From NCBI RefSeq assembly GCF_014805625.2, contig NW_023998556.1, positions 1,628,655-1,692,654 of the forward strand: a stretch of DNA of 64,000 nucleotides, read 5' to 3'. A program made the position numbers and the translations under genes. This document shows positions 31,390 to 41,622 of the stretch, piece after piece. Below the pieces are notes generated by a model. The model made no database searches, had not been told where the DNA came from, and saw only the letters and a program-made list of their open reading frames with translations. Origin of the DNA: Glossina fuscipes (taxonomy: Eukaryota; Arthropoda; Insecta; Diptera; Glossinidae). Within the stretch, counting starts at the first letter, position 1; each line of letters begins with the position of its first letter.

Positions 31390-32430
31390 GATCCTTTAAT
31401 CAAGCTGAAGTTATGTTAAAGAAGCAGGCAATAAGAATATGGTCCTTAGCAAAAGCTGAGTTGATTGCTGACAACAAAGTGACAACGTTGTCTTGGGCAG
31501 ATCTATAACGTCTAAAACCAAACTGAAAGTTGCTGTGCATACACTTAAATTCGAGATACAATTCTGAACGTGAAGACACCTTCTCGAAAATTTTTGTAAG
31601 TATGGAAACTAAGACAATAAATCTGTAATAATTAAGATTAATTGAAGAAATAGTCTTTTGAAATTGAAGATTGGGAAGTGGTACCACAAAGGGTATGTAT
31701 AATATTGTTAAATTCCTTTACTAGAATTAATCTGTTTTCGATGTTTAACATCCTGAGATAATTGTTACGAATACTATTTGAGCATAGAAATGAGTCTTTC
31801 GGGAGACTAATCTTTTATCTAGTTTATAGAGAGATATGTCATTTAAGAAAAAATTATCACGTTCCTCGCCAAGTGATACAGAGCAGAGAAGGTCTAGCAC
31901 ACTAGTCACCCAACTAGTTGAAGAGTTGTGTGGGTATGGAATAATGAGAGGAAGTGTTCCTCTTAAAATTCTCACAGCACGCCAAAAGGAGAGAGAGTGT
32001 ATGTATATTCCTTTTTCATAGCAGCCAAAAGTTTGAAATTCTTTCTAGAAGGAGATATTTCACATTTATTCATACCGAGTCTAAGTTTGGCAGCGACTCG
32101 ATTGCATGCGGTGTTCCATTAAGGATTAGAAGCCTTCCGGCTAAGAGTATTAGTTAAAGAGTTTGAGAATCTTCCAAAGAAACAACCCGAAGAGTCATTA
32201 GTTTGGATGGTATTTGAAATGTTACGGTTATGCAAGTGGCTACGGGCATTAAATGCAAATGAAGACCATTTTCTATTAATTCCGATTAATTCAGGTGAGA
32301 ATTACTTAGGATATGGTTAATGATTAGCAATCCTATAGGTGCTTAGAGGACTAAGATTAGGTATACAGATCGAAAGATCTATGCAGGGAGAGACGGAACC
32401 AACACTAAGATCAGCATTATTTAGCAAAAC
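31390..32430 (-). mobile_element. Non-LTR retrotransposon fragment, opposite orientation
   Basis: Read from the right, the end of an endonuclease domain (LLNNADLSV, CIDLSICIPNLSPLSTYRI, 32420-32320) is followed after about 600 bases by a reverse-transcriptase segment (31687-31400). That segment has FIVLVSILTKIFEKVSSR, NFQFGFRRYRSAQDN and a degraded LIACFFNITSA, where the catalytic Asp is expected but Asn is present. Stops and shifts are frequent. The endonuclease part overlaps the same domain end found on the + strand at 31080, so it is a different copy or family, not its missing half. Confidence 0.65.
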
Positions 32431-32957
32431 TACATTAGTCCTTTCCAGTACCTATTTTATTGTTGAGAAGTAATTGTTTAATAATCGAAGCGCTTTTATT
32501 GCTTGAGAATTAAAATTTTTATGCGTAGCTGTAGAGCAAAGCTAAATGAAGTGGCCGCATAGAAGGAATTGGATTTAATTTGGTTTTATATAGAATAAAA
32601 AGAAATAAGATTTAGATTTCCTAATTAAATTTGCGGAAGCTTTTTTTGGCAATTTTACATTGTTAACAGATAGAAGGCTGCCAAAATTATGTGTTGAAAC
32701 TTTTGAATATATCTCAAATTTTGTTTATTAAAATTGTAAAATATATCTTAAAATTTTGTGTGTTAATATTTTTAACTATATCTCAAATTTTGTTTTGTTT
32801 TGTTCTGGATGCTGCAAACGTTTTGATAATGAAATGCAATTTCAATATTCTATAATATTGTTATGAAAAAATGCTATAGTCTAAAAATTATTCGTGATAA
32901 TAATAAGGTAATATTGGAGAAAATAGCGGATATCTTAAATATATCTAAAGGCAGTGA
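32431..32957. other. AT-rich spacer
   Basis: Nothing recognised apart from a thrice-repeated ATATCTCAAATTTTGTTT-like phrase at about 32708-32790. Confidence 0.4.
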
Positions 32958-33240
32958 TGGCTGCAATGGCAAAAGTACGTGAATTAAAGTTTGAATTGCT
33001 GCCTTAACCAACGCATCCTTTCGATCTGGACCCCAGCGATTATTATTTGTTTGTTGATTTCAAAGGGATCCCGCAGGGAAGAACTTTGCAAAGCGAATTT
33101 TGAAGATCTTGATAAACCGTTTTACAAAAAAGGCATAGAGAGTGCAAAGAAACATTGGGACGACTGTACCAGTTTTGAAGAAGACTATATTGATGAATAA
33201 AGTCGCATATTGTGGGAAAAAAATTCGTTATTCAGAAGCA
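32958..33240 (+). pseudogene. Mariner transposase C-terminal remnant
   Basis: KVRELKFELLP is followed, after frame damage, by DLDPSDYYLFVDFK and then, in another frame, by FEDLDKPFYKKGIESAKKHW and a DDCTSFEEDYIDE end with a stop at 33198. PSDYYLF carries the third catalytic Asp position of mariner transposases, and the last part matches their common ending. The N-terminal two thirds are missing. It lies just left of the BEL element. Confidence 0.65.
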
Positions 33241-33409
33241 AACGCCACATTAAAAATATACGACTGTTAAACCGTCGAAAGTAGCTGCGTTATTTTTTAC
33301 ATATTGAATATATATTTCTATGCACATATGTAGGCCAAATGGTAAGTTGTGGTCATCTTTATATATAAAATTCACTAACCATAATATTTTTCTTTTGCAG
33401 ATATCAACA

Positions 33410-34317
33410 CTATAATTGAGAGAGTGCTGGTAAACGATCAATTGGCGCCTCTTCATTCCACTTATTCAATGTATCGAAATCAAGCTTAGATGTTATGATG
33501 CATACCATAAGATCGTCCCATGATTCAGCTGGACGATTAATATTTTTGAAGCCTATAAGGTGATTATTCATGGTATAGATTAATTCTCGTAAATCAGCTG
33601 TATTCGCATAAATGATCTTAGGATGCTCAAAAATTTGTTTGATATGCTGATTCCCTATAATTTTCTTGTTCTCAAAGCGGTCTTTCAATCTTTGTAGTAT
33701 TATTTCATAATTTTCAGCAATAATTTTTATGCCAGCTATAGGAGCCTGTGCGGCCGAACTCAATTTAGATACCAAATGATGCAATTTAGTAAAGGTGTTA
33801 AGCCTTTCATTGTTGTGCACCAATGATGTAAATTCATCGAACCAAGCTATCCATGTAGTAACATCACCAGAAAATTCGCGTAATTCGATTTTTGACAGTT
33901 TTACAGTGTCGTATTTTTCATCGGATAATATCGCATGGGAAACATGAGTTGTTTGGTTCGAATCTGAATTGTTGAGTCTTGATATATACACTTTTAACGT
34001 TATTGCTGTACAGTAATATAATTCCTCACATTTTGATCTATTTGGTTGAGAGATTTCATCAAAATCCTTCTCTTCAATTTTTGTCTGAACTTTGTTGAAA
34101 GCATCAAAAGCACTGTCTAAAGCTTTGAGCCTTATATTTAGTTCATCTAACGAAACGCCACGTTAATCTTCTTGCATGCGTTTTGCAAAATCATTGACAC
34201 AATTTGCTGTTCGGTCACCGTACGACGGACCTTTAAAGCTAATAGCGCTGTATCGAATTTTTTGCTGGAGCATTGCGCGGCATCAACTCCAGTTTTTAAT
34301 TCCGGTTGATCATCCAT
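33410..34317 (-). pseudogene. BEL/Pao gag, N-terminal part, inverted
   Basis: The start ATG (34317, MDDQPELKTG) follows the inverted 5' LTR. A frame change and an in-frame stop near 34165 interrupt the leader. The main frame (33991-33410, 193 codons) contains KIELREFSGDVTTWIAWFDE and FTKLHHLVSKLSS, typical of the BEL gag capsid domain (DUF1759 type), then HLIGFKNINRP and LNKWNEEAP. It ends at LPALSQL, where intact relatives would continue into a FL-x-RC-x-LE segment. Exactly that segment starts the + strand frame at 34640. Confidence 0.88.
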
Positions 34318-34375
34318 GAAAAGGCACGTGGTTGATTGACATAATTATTTGAAATTGTTTAAGAATACTTATCTC

Positions 34376-34393
34376 GCCGGGGCCTCCAAAAAA
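34376..34393 (-). other. Candidate tRNA primer-binding site beside the inverted LTR
   Basis: Directly inside the LTR end, the minus strand reads TTTTTTGGAGGCCCCGGCG. The TGG start, GC-richness and position fit a primer-binding site complementary to a tRNA 3' end. I did not identify the tRNA. Confidence 0.55.
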
Positions 34394-34637
34394 TGTTGAT
34401 GCAAGTTGCTTGCTTATGAGAAAGCGAGTGTAGTATTTTAAACTATTATATTTTAACCAAAACTTTTCACATTAAGATGATAAAAAAAAGCAGGAGCGCA
34501 AAAAAAAACTTCTTTACATGACACAGCAAAAAACAGCAACTTAATATATTTTATTTAAGAATCATATATGTTAAAGCAAGAGAAGTAAACAAACAGGAAC
34601 AACGAAAATGGTATTGCCATTCACGATTTCGTCTAAA
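34394..34637 (-). repeat. BEL 5' LTR, inverted
   Basis: Reverse complement of the 3' LTR at 41338-41583, with a few substitutions (for example TTTAGACGAAATCG against TTCAGACGAAGTCG near the outer end). It contains TATTTTATTTAAGAATCAT-type AT-rich sequence (forward sense AAATAAAATATAT). It is 244 bp. Only the first one or two bases of the expected TGTT end are missing, at the junction with gag. Confidence 0.92.
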
Positions 34638-34639
34638 TT

Positions 34640-35584
34640 TTTTTAAAAGGACGTTGTCAAATTCTTGAGAGTAATTTAAGTTCTGTTTCTTTACTCGGTG
34701 GTGCTCCCACTAGCCTCGTTATAGAGCCAAAGAGGGTTCAAAGAACAGCAAAGTCCTTTGTTACCATTAAAAATTGCTGCAGCTTTTGCCAAAAACTGCG
34801 TTATGTTATATATCGCTTTTCTGATTTTTTAATATTATCTGCTGCTGACAGACTGAACAAAGTACATGCACTTAAACTTTGTGTCAATTGTCTTAAATTC
34901 AAAAAACATAATTTATCTGATTGCACCTCTAAAGGTCGTTGTCACACATGTGGCAAAGGCCATCATTCATTATTGCATTTTGAACGTCCGCAAGTGGCAA
35001 ATTACACCACTGCTTCAAAACATAATCAAATCAATGAAAGAAATCATATCGAATCTGCAGAGAATTCAAATCATAACATGGGTGATCAAGCACAACCTAA
35101 AAATTTTGCTGCTTTGAAAACACAACACACAGAACGAAATATACTAGCTACAGCAATTGTTTACAATATATCGAAATATAACCAACGCTTTCCTTGTCGT
35201 GTTCTATTGTATGGTGGTTCACAAATTAATATGATTTCTGAACGCATGGTTCACATGACCGGCCTAAAGCGTCAATACGCTCCAATTCAATTTCAATGTG
35301 CAAATAAAACTGTGGGAACATCAAACTTTAAATGTATCACAAATATTGAATCGCTACTTAAACCAGTCTCGGTTACTCTTGAAGCTCACATAGTTGACCA
35401 GATAAGCGGGACCCTTCCTGACGCTGAAATTGATATTCCAAACTGGAACATACCAGAACATATACCATTAGCAGAAGAACGTTTTAATATACCACAACGA
35501 GTCGACATGTTATTGGGTGTTGACATATTTTTTGATATTTTGGAGAATGGTAGGGTTGCCTTAGAAGCAATCGTCCCATACTAA
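34640..35584 (+). pseudogene. BEL gag C-terminus and protease
   Basis: A single open frame of 314 codons. FLKGRCQILESNLSSVSL resumes gag, then two zinc knuckles follow: CSFC...(LKLCVNC) and CTSKGRCHTCGKGHHSLLHF. The aspartic protease follows (CRVLLYGGSQINMISE). Its catalytic DSG is changed to YGG, so it would not cleave. The end WNIPEHIPLAEERFN and MLLGVDIFFDIL is typical of Pao proteases. It lies directly right of the inverted LTR. Confidence 0.9.
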
Positions 35585-36753
35585 CCAATACACGTTTAAG
35601 CTGGATTATCGCGGGGACACTTCCACATCATGCAAATTCAATTACGTATGTCAAGTGCAACTCATTACAAGTATCTAACGTTCAACAAAATGATCACCTG
35701 TCTGATGCTATTAAAGCATTTTGGGAAATTGAAAGTTTTAAGGAATGTTCGCCAAAATTATCACAAGAAGAAGAGCAGTGTGAGTTACATGTTCAAAATA
35801 ATTTTACGAGGTTGCCAGACGGACGATTTGGTGTAAAGTTGCCTTTCAAATCATCAACATCTTTATTGGGTAACTCTTACGACATTGCTTTTAAACGCTT
35901 TCTGGCACTTGAACGAAAGTTCGAAACAAATGAACAATTACGTAGTGATTATACTAAATTTATAAATGAATATATTCAACTTTCACATATGGAAATTGTA
36001 CAATCATTTGATTTTTCACAACCACATTACGTGTTACCTCACCACTGCGTACATAAACTTTCGAGTTCCACAACAAAGTTACGCGTCGTATTTGATGCGT
36101 CTTCAAAAACCTCATCTGGTAAATCTTTGAACGAGCTTCTTATGGTTGGGCCAGTAATTCAACCTGATTTATTCACGGTAGCTTTACGGTTTCGATCTTA
36201 CGCGTATGTATTCATAGCTGATATAACTAACATGTATCGTCAAATTGCTCTCGATCCTGATGACAGGCGGTACCATTTTGTGTTATGGCGTTCACAAGGC
36301 GATGAACCAGTACAGCAATACCAACTAACTACAGTTACATATGGAAAATCATCTGCATCATTTTTAACCACGCGCGCATTAAAACAATTAGCTATTGATG
36401 AACTACATAATTTTCCGTTAGCTGCAAATGCTATAAACACAAATTTTTATGTAGATGATCTGTTAACGGGTTGCAACACACTTCATGAACCCATGCAATT
36501 ACAAGCACAATTAATTTCTATTTTATCTAAAGGAGGTTTCAGCCTAAACAAATGGTGTGCAAATCATCAAGACTTAATTAAACACATTCCTAAAGAAAAT
36601 CGTGAAACTTTATTCACCATTAAAAATTCAAATGCGATCAAAACTCTTGGAATTGTTTGGGATCCTGCAAAGGACAAATTTCTTTACAAGATTGATATAA
36701 AATTCAACGAAAATTATACTAAAAAACAATTTCACAATTTTTTGATCCGATAG
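35585..36753 (+). pseudogene. BEL reverse transcriptase
   Basis: The main frame is 35812-36753 after a frame change. Motifs are RLPDGRFGVKLPF, KLRVVFDASSKTSSGKSLNE, VFIADITNMYRQIALDPDD (first catalytic Asp), SSASFLTTRALKQL and NFYVDDLLTGC (YVDD active site intact), then GFSLNKWCAN and LGIVWDP. It ends with a frameshift near 36745; the next frame continues FDPIGLISPVI. It copied element RNA into DNA in the ancestor. Confidence 0.92.
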
Positions 36754-37538
36754 GCCTAATATCGCCAGTCATAATAATGGCTAAAAATTTCATTCAACAA
36801 TTGTGGCGGTTAGATTTGGATTGGGATGACGAATTGCCTATTAAATACCAGATGGCGTGGCCAAATTTTAGCCGGCAATTATGTAATCTAATCGATTTAG
36901 AAGTGGATCGCTTAGCATTCACTCCTGATGCAAAATATGAAATTCATGCGTTCTCTGTCAGTTCAGAAAGCGCATATCGTGCCTGTGTATACATCAGGTG
37001 TATAAATAACGATACGAAAATAACTTCAAATTTGCTTTGTGCCAAATTAAAAGTGGCACCTATCAAGAAATATAGTTTGTCAAGACTAGAACTCTGCGCT
37101 GCTGTAACAATGTTACAACTCGTTAAGAAAGTTCAAGAAGTTTACGATTTCATACAACTTAACAACATTTGCTTCTGGGTCGACCATAGTGTTGGGTTGG
37201 ATATAAGACGATTCATGTATTTGGAGTACCTTTATTGCTAATAGGGTGGCAAGCATTCAACAAGTTTCAACACGCTCGCAATGGAGACATATTCCATCCA
37301 ATTTAAACCCAGCTGATATATTATCTCGTGGTGTGTTACAGCTGAATTAATGCATTCAACATTTTGGTTTCACGGGCCAAATTTTTTAACGTTAGCTTCG
37401 TCTATTTGGCCACAATTTCCATACAATTTAAAACACGATCATAACATTTTAGAAAAAAACCTACAAAGATGATATTAACAACAACAATTTCACAACAACA
37501 TGATTTAATCATATTAAATTCACAACGATTATGTACGT
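36754..37538 (+). pseudogene. BEL RNase H-like region and connection
   Basis: 36777-37241 reads MAKNFIQQLWRLDLDWDDEL, then IHAFSVSSESAYRACVYIR where relatives have a catalytic Asp in FSDAS (here Val), then LSRLELCAAV (Glu kept) and CFWVDHSVGL (Asp kept). After a stop the connection [17 protein letters not shown] continues in another frame to about 37350. The next 190 bases carry stops in all frames. Confidence 0.8.
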
Positions 37539-38342
37539 TTGCTTAACACAGTCCCTTACATGCTGCGTTTTATATATAATTGTAAATTGAAGGCTAAAAG
37601 AAAATACGGTTCATTGGATGCTACAGAACTTGATGCATCTCGTCTAAAAATTATCAAATACATACAAATCATTTCTTTTCATGCTGAAATTGCAGCTGTA
37701 CAAAAGGGTGCTAATCTTAATGCCAAAGGTCATATACAGTCTTTATCACCATTTCTTAATAATAACGGTTTACTAAGAGTGGGTGGCCGATTAAAAAACT
37801 GTAATCTGGACTTCAACAGTAAACATCCTATACTATTAACAAAAAATCACGCTTTTACGTATACACTAGTGCGCTACTATCATAAAATTAATCATCATGA
37901 TGGCCCACAAACATTACTAAGCATAATTCATCAATCTTATTGGCCAATCCATGGCAAGGTTATCCGTCGATCTATATGTCGAAGTTGTGTCTTATGCTTT
38001 CGTACTAATCCAACTAAACAGAACCGTCTTATGGGCGATTTACCTGATTTACGACTTCAACAATCGAGACCGTTTAATATAATAGGTGTCGATTTTTGTG
38101 GTCCATTTCAAATATATTATGGCAGACGTGGTATTCCTTCTACAAAAGGCTATATATCTGTCTTCATATGCTTTTGCACAAAGGCCATACATTTAGAGTT
38201 GGTAGAAGATTTATCTGCTCAAGCTTTCTTAGCTGCTTTAAGGCGTTTCATTGGGCGACGTGTCCTATGCTCAGTGATCTATAGTGACAATGCAACTAAT
38301 TTTATTGGTGCAAAAAACGAGTTGCATGAACTTTACAAAATG
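37539..38342 (+). pseudogene. BEL integrase, N-terminal and first catalytic part
   Basis: An open frame to the insertion point. The H-H-C-C zinc domain is visible (HDGPQTLLSIIHQSYWPIHG and SICRSCVLCF). The catalytic core begins VDFCGPFQIYY (first Asp) and continues HLELVEDLSAQAFLAALRRF and VIYSDNATNFIGA (second Asp). The frame is cut at KNELHELYKM by the element at 38343; the rest resumes at 40688. Confidence 0.92.
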
Positions 38343-40683
38343 TTGTCATGAGACTCTTTACTTCCCTTGCCGGCTGAGTATTTGTGTTTTCCTGACAAAG
38401 AAATAAAAATAAACTAAAAGGAAAAGTCCCGTCGGTTGTCTGCTGTCTGTCTGTCCACGGTGAGTCAGTCGGTCGTCGTCTAGCGTCGGCCCTACATAGC
38501 CACCATATGCACGCCCCTTCGTCTCAGCCACAGCGGTGGCAGCTCGCGCTTAGCCACTCATTGGGGACAACAAAATTAAATAGACTAAAAATAACTTACA
38601 ATACAGGCATCGGCGTCGGTGCAGTGTCGGCCGCGGTAGCTGCTACATCGGCAATCCCTGCTCCCCTTTCGATTAAGCCGTTCCCACTCCAATACAAACT
38701 TTAATTTCCCCTGCTGCGTGCGTAGGTGCACGCGGGTACCCGCTGTCTGCAATAATAACCTGGGATCTAATTAATTTCTCTTCCGAACAAATTTCTTAAC
38801 CCGTGTAGTTTTCTGTTCTTTACTCCAATTGCGTTTACTTTGGCAAGTTGCTGTATTGGTTATTTATTTTGCCTTTCCTTTTTTTTTTTTTATATATAAA
38901 AATGCTTGGCTATTCCTTTTTATTATAAAGCATTGTTCTGCTCAAACGTTTTTTCTTTATTCTTATATCGTTTTACAGTCGTAGAATTTCTGTACAAATA
39001 ATTGAATTAGGTGACAAAATCTTTTTCGTGATGGCTAAATGGTAGTAACCAACTCACAATATGTATATAAATATTTTTTTTTTTTATTATTTATTTTTTT
39101 TTGTTCCAAAAGCACGCATGCAAAAAGAAATTCCTTTTTTTTCTCTTTTTTTCTTGCTTTTTTTATGTTATACAGGGTTGGTGGGTTATATATTCTTTTA
39201 CACAATTTAGACACCAATATGTTTCTATGAACGTCAATGATACTTAAAAATAATATATTCATACACGAATGCGATGCGCTTTGCTTGGTACATTCAACCG
39301 GCAAACTCAACTCTTTACCTCGTTTTTCCTTGCACAATTGTTCCTGCTTCTCTTGTTTTTCACTCTATTGATTGACTTTATAGGGATTTCAATAATTTGA
39401 TGGAGGAAAATAGAAACGGAGTTTCACTAATATACCGGTTGAGAAACAATTTGTTCGGTCCAATGTTACTCAAAGTTTTTCTTCCCATAAGAAAAAAAAT
39501 TAATTTTTGTATAAAAATCATATGTGTTCCGAACAAAAATTTTTTTAGAAAGTTACTTTGAGAATATACAACATTTCCGTACTTCGTTTTCGTTTTGTGA
39601 CTCTCTGTACGGAAGCCCTGATATTTTATAATCGTTTTTTTTTTATTTAGCACGCACACTATATACACGACGTTTTAATGTAAGTTAGCTCGTTTAAGCT
39701 ACTTTTGCATATTCAGTTCTTCACAAACTAAAAGGCTTCGAAATTAAAATGGGTTAAACATTAAAACCGTTTAGCAATCGACATAAGAAATTATTTTGCT
39801 TTTGTCGCGTGGTTTGTAGCAACATTTTTATTAATTCGATTATTGATTCTACTTTTTTTGTTGGTTTTTCATTGGGAGGCCTTTCTTCCGCTTTTTTTGT
39901 TTTAATAATCCGTAAGCTTACTATTGGTAGCGTTAAGTTCAGAAAAAATGGATTTTGGTAAATTTATCGTTTAAATTTTTATTAAATCGTTTAAATTTTA
40001 TATTCGATATATTTAACCGATCACAACTTTGCTAATTTTATAAATGTATCGTTTCCGCGCGTTAAGAATTTCTTTTCTTTGATATTTTTTTTCAATGGTC
40101 ATCTTTGGGCTCATATTTAAAAAAAGCACAAAACCGCCAGAGCTCAGCCACACAACCAAAGGACAATCGAAAAGCAAGCGCACTCGTTGACGTTTTCCCT
40201 TCAACTCCTCGAACTCAACTCCACTAGAACTAAACTCAACTTAAACTATCCCCTCTGACTTAAATTTTAAAACGCAGACAGACTTCTCCTTCTTACTCAG
40301 TTTCCCTCTTCTTCTTCCTGTTGCTCTCTCTATAACGGCTTGCCGCTACTCTCACAAGAGCAAGCATAGATCCCGCAAAATCATACGATTTTGCCTATGC
40401 TTGCAAGAGCAAAAGGAAAAAAAAAGGAGTACCGCAAAATCATACGATTCTGCCTGTACTTGCAAAAGCAAGCAAAGATACCGCAAAATCATACGATTTT
40501 TGCCTGTACTTGTAAGCAAGGAAAACAGAAAAGAATAAAATAAACATATACCGCAAGATCATGCGATTTATTAGCGGTACCACAAAATCGCATGATTTTG
40601 TCTAACGGCATGCCGTTATTCCGATACTTGCGGTTGATACAGACCGACAGACACCCTACCCGAGGTTTGTTCGCGGCCGTTAC
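38343..40683. mobile_element. 2.34-kb LTR-like insertion in the BEL integrase
   Basis: Starts TTGTCATGAGACTC and ends CGCGGCCGTTAC. AATG occurs on both sides (38339-38342 and 40684-40687). Removing the insertion and one AATG restores the integrase frame exactly. A 4-bp duplication fits gypsy-type integration. Inside there is no gag or pol; it is pyrimidine-rich with a repeated hairpin cluster near the right end, so a solo long LTR is the best guess. Its right end resembles 3000-3147. Confidence 0.75.
40373..40618. repeat. Cluster of CCGCAAAATCATACGATTTTGC hairpin units and a palindrome
   Basis: Four to five units spaced 50-70 bp apart start near 40373, 40432, 40481, 40550 and 40580. Each is an inverted repeat (CAAAATC and GATTTTG around four bases), with TGCTTGCAAGAGCAAG-like sequence between them. 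The last unit is followed by the 16-base perfect palindrome TAACGGCATGCCGTTA at 40603-40618. The same palindrome, extended to 18 bases, is at 3064-3081. Confidence 0.85.
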
Positions 40684-41337
40684 AATGTTTAAAAGTACAG
40701 ATATTATACTTAATGAATGTGCTTCACGTGGCATAGTTTGGAAAACCATACCTCCACGTTCTCCGCATTTTGGTGGCCTTTGGCAGGCTGCAGTGAAGTC
40801 CATTAAATTTCATCTAAAAAGGATACTACAAGATGCGAAGTTTAACTTTTTTGAATTCAACCCACTTTTAATACAAATTGAAGCGGTATTAAATTCAAGA
40901 CCTATCACTCCCGCACCTGAGAGTCCAAATGATGAGCCAGCTCCAACGCCTGTTCATTTTATTATTGGCTCTGCTTTAAAAACCGTACCTGTTCCTGACT
41001 TAAGAGATGTCAACAACGTAAGCCATTTACGACGTTATCAAAGATTGCATATTATCTGCAACAGCTTTGGGACAGGTGGTTTATGGATTATTTAAAAACG
41101 TTGCAAAATTGAACTAAGTGGACAAAGGGTACTATCTCATTAGCGGTAGGGGACGTTGTTGTTGTAGAGTAAGACAATCTTCCTCCTCCAAATTGGCACC
41201 TGCGTCGTGTTGCTGAAATTCATCCTGGTAATGACGGTTATCACTGTTAAAACTTCCAGGGGCGAAATACGTAGAACTTCTACTAAGGTTCGACGTCTAC
41301 CTATTGAACGGACCGAGTCCATTCAAGGGGGCCGGGA
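40684..41337 (+). pseudogene. BEL integrase C-terminal part and polypurine tract
   Basis: The frame resumes MFKSTDIILNECASRGIVWK, then PPRSPHFGGLWQAAVKS. Relatives have the third catalytic residue, Glu, in GGLWEAAV; here it is Gln. QIEAVLNSRPITP and PVHFIIGSAL follow. After about 41040 the frame shifts repeatedly but PPPNWHLRRVAEIHPGNDGY is still legible. The polypurine tract AAGGGGGCCGGGA (41325-41337) abuts the 3' LTR. Confidence 0.9.
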
Positions 41338-41583
41338 TGTTCAGACGAAGTCGTGAATGGCAATACCATTTTCCTTGTTCCTGTTTGTTTACTTCTCTTG
41401 CTTTAACATATATGATTCTTAAATAAAATATATCAAGTTGCTGTTTTTCGCTGTGTCATGTAAAGAAGTCTTTTTTTGCGCTCGTGCTTTTTTTTATCAT
41501 CTTAATGTGAAAGGTTTTGGTTAAAATATAATAGTTTAAAATACTACACTCGCTTTCTCATAAGCAAGCAACTTGCATCAACA
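41338..41583 (+). repeat. BEL 3' LTR
   Basis: 246 bp, TGTTCAGACG...GCATCAACA, obeying the TG...CA rule. It matches the inverted LTR at 34394-34637. Contains AAATAAAATATAT as a likely polyadenylation region. The bases after it (AGTTT) are the expected position of a target duplication, but the left flank is lost to the inversion. Confidence 0.93.
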
Positions 41584-41612
41584 AGTTTGTTTAAGAGAAA
41601 AACACAAAATTT

Positions 41613-41622
41613 NNNNNNNNNN
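41613..41622. other. Assembly gap, 10 N
   Basis: Ten ambiguous bases 30 bp after the BEL 3' LTR. The true gap length is unknown and order or orientation across it may be unreliable. Confidence 0.98.

Larger units (their letters stand above)
33410..41583 (+). mobile_element. BEL/Pao LTR retrotransposon with inverted 5' end and internal insertion
   Basis: Gag C-terminus, protease, reverse transcriptase, RNase H and integrase run left to right (34640-41330) into a polypurine tract and a 3' LTR (41338-41583). The 5' LTR and the first part of gag are present but lie on the opposite strand at 33410-34637. Gag resumes on the + strand almost exactly where the inverted part stops. The integrase is interrupted at 38342 by a 2.34-kb LTR-like insertion with a 4-bp duplication. 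Several frameshifts and changed catalytic residues show an old inactive copy. There is no envelope gene. Confidence 0.92.

Noticed and set aside
31080..32430. The + strand I-like element and the minus strand fragment as halves of one inverted element
   Set aside because: Both contain the same end of the endonuclease domain with different sequence, so they are separate copies.
36240..36440. 66-codon minus-strand ORF inside the BEL polymerase
   Set aside because: Antisense shadow of the reverse transcriptase.
38507..38704. 65-codon ORF rich in Ala/Ser inside the LTR-like insertion
   Set aside because: Low-complexity peptide, not conserved with any gag or pol motif, and located in an element without other coding capacity.
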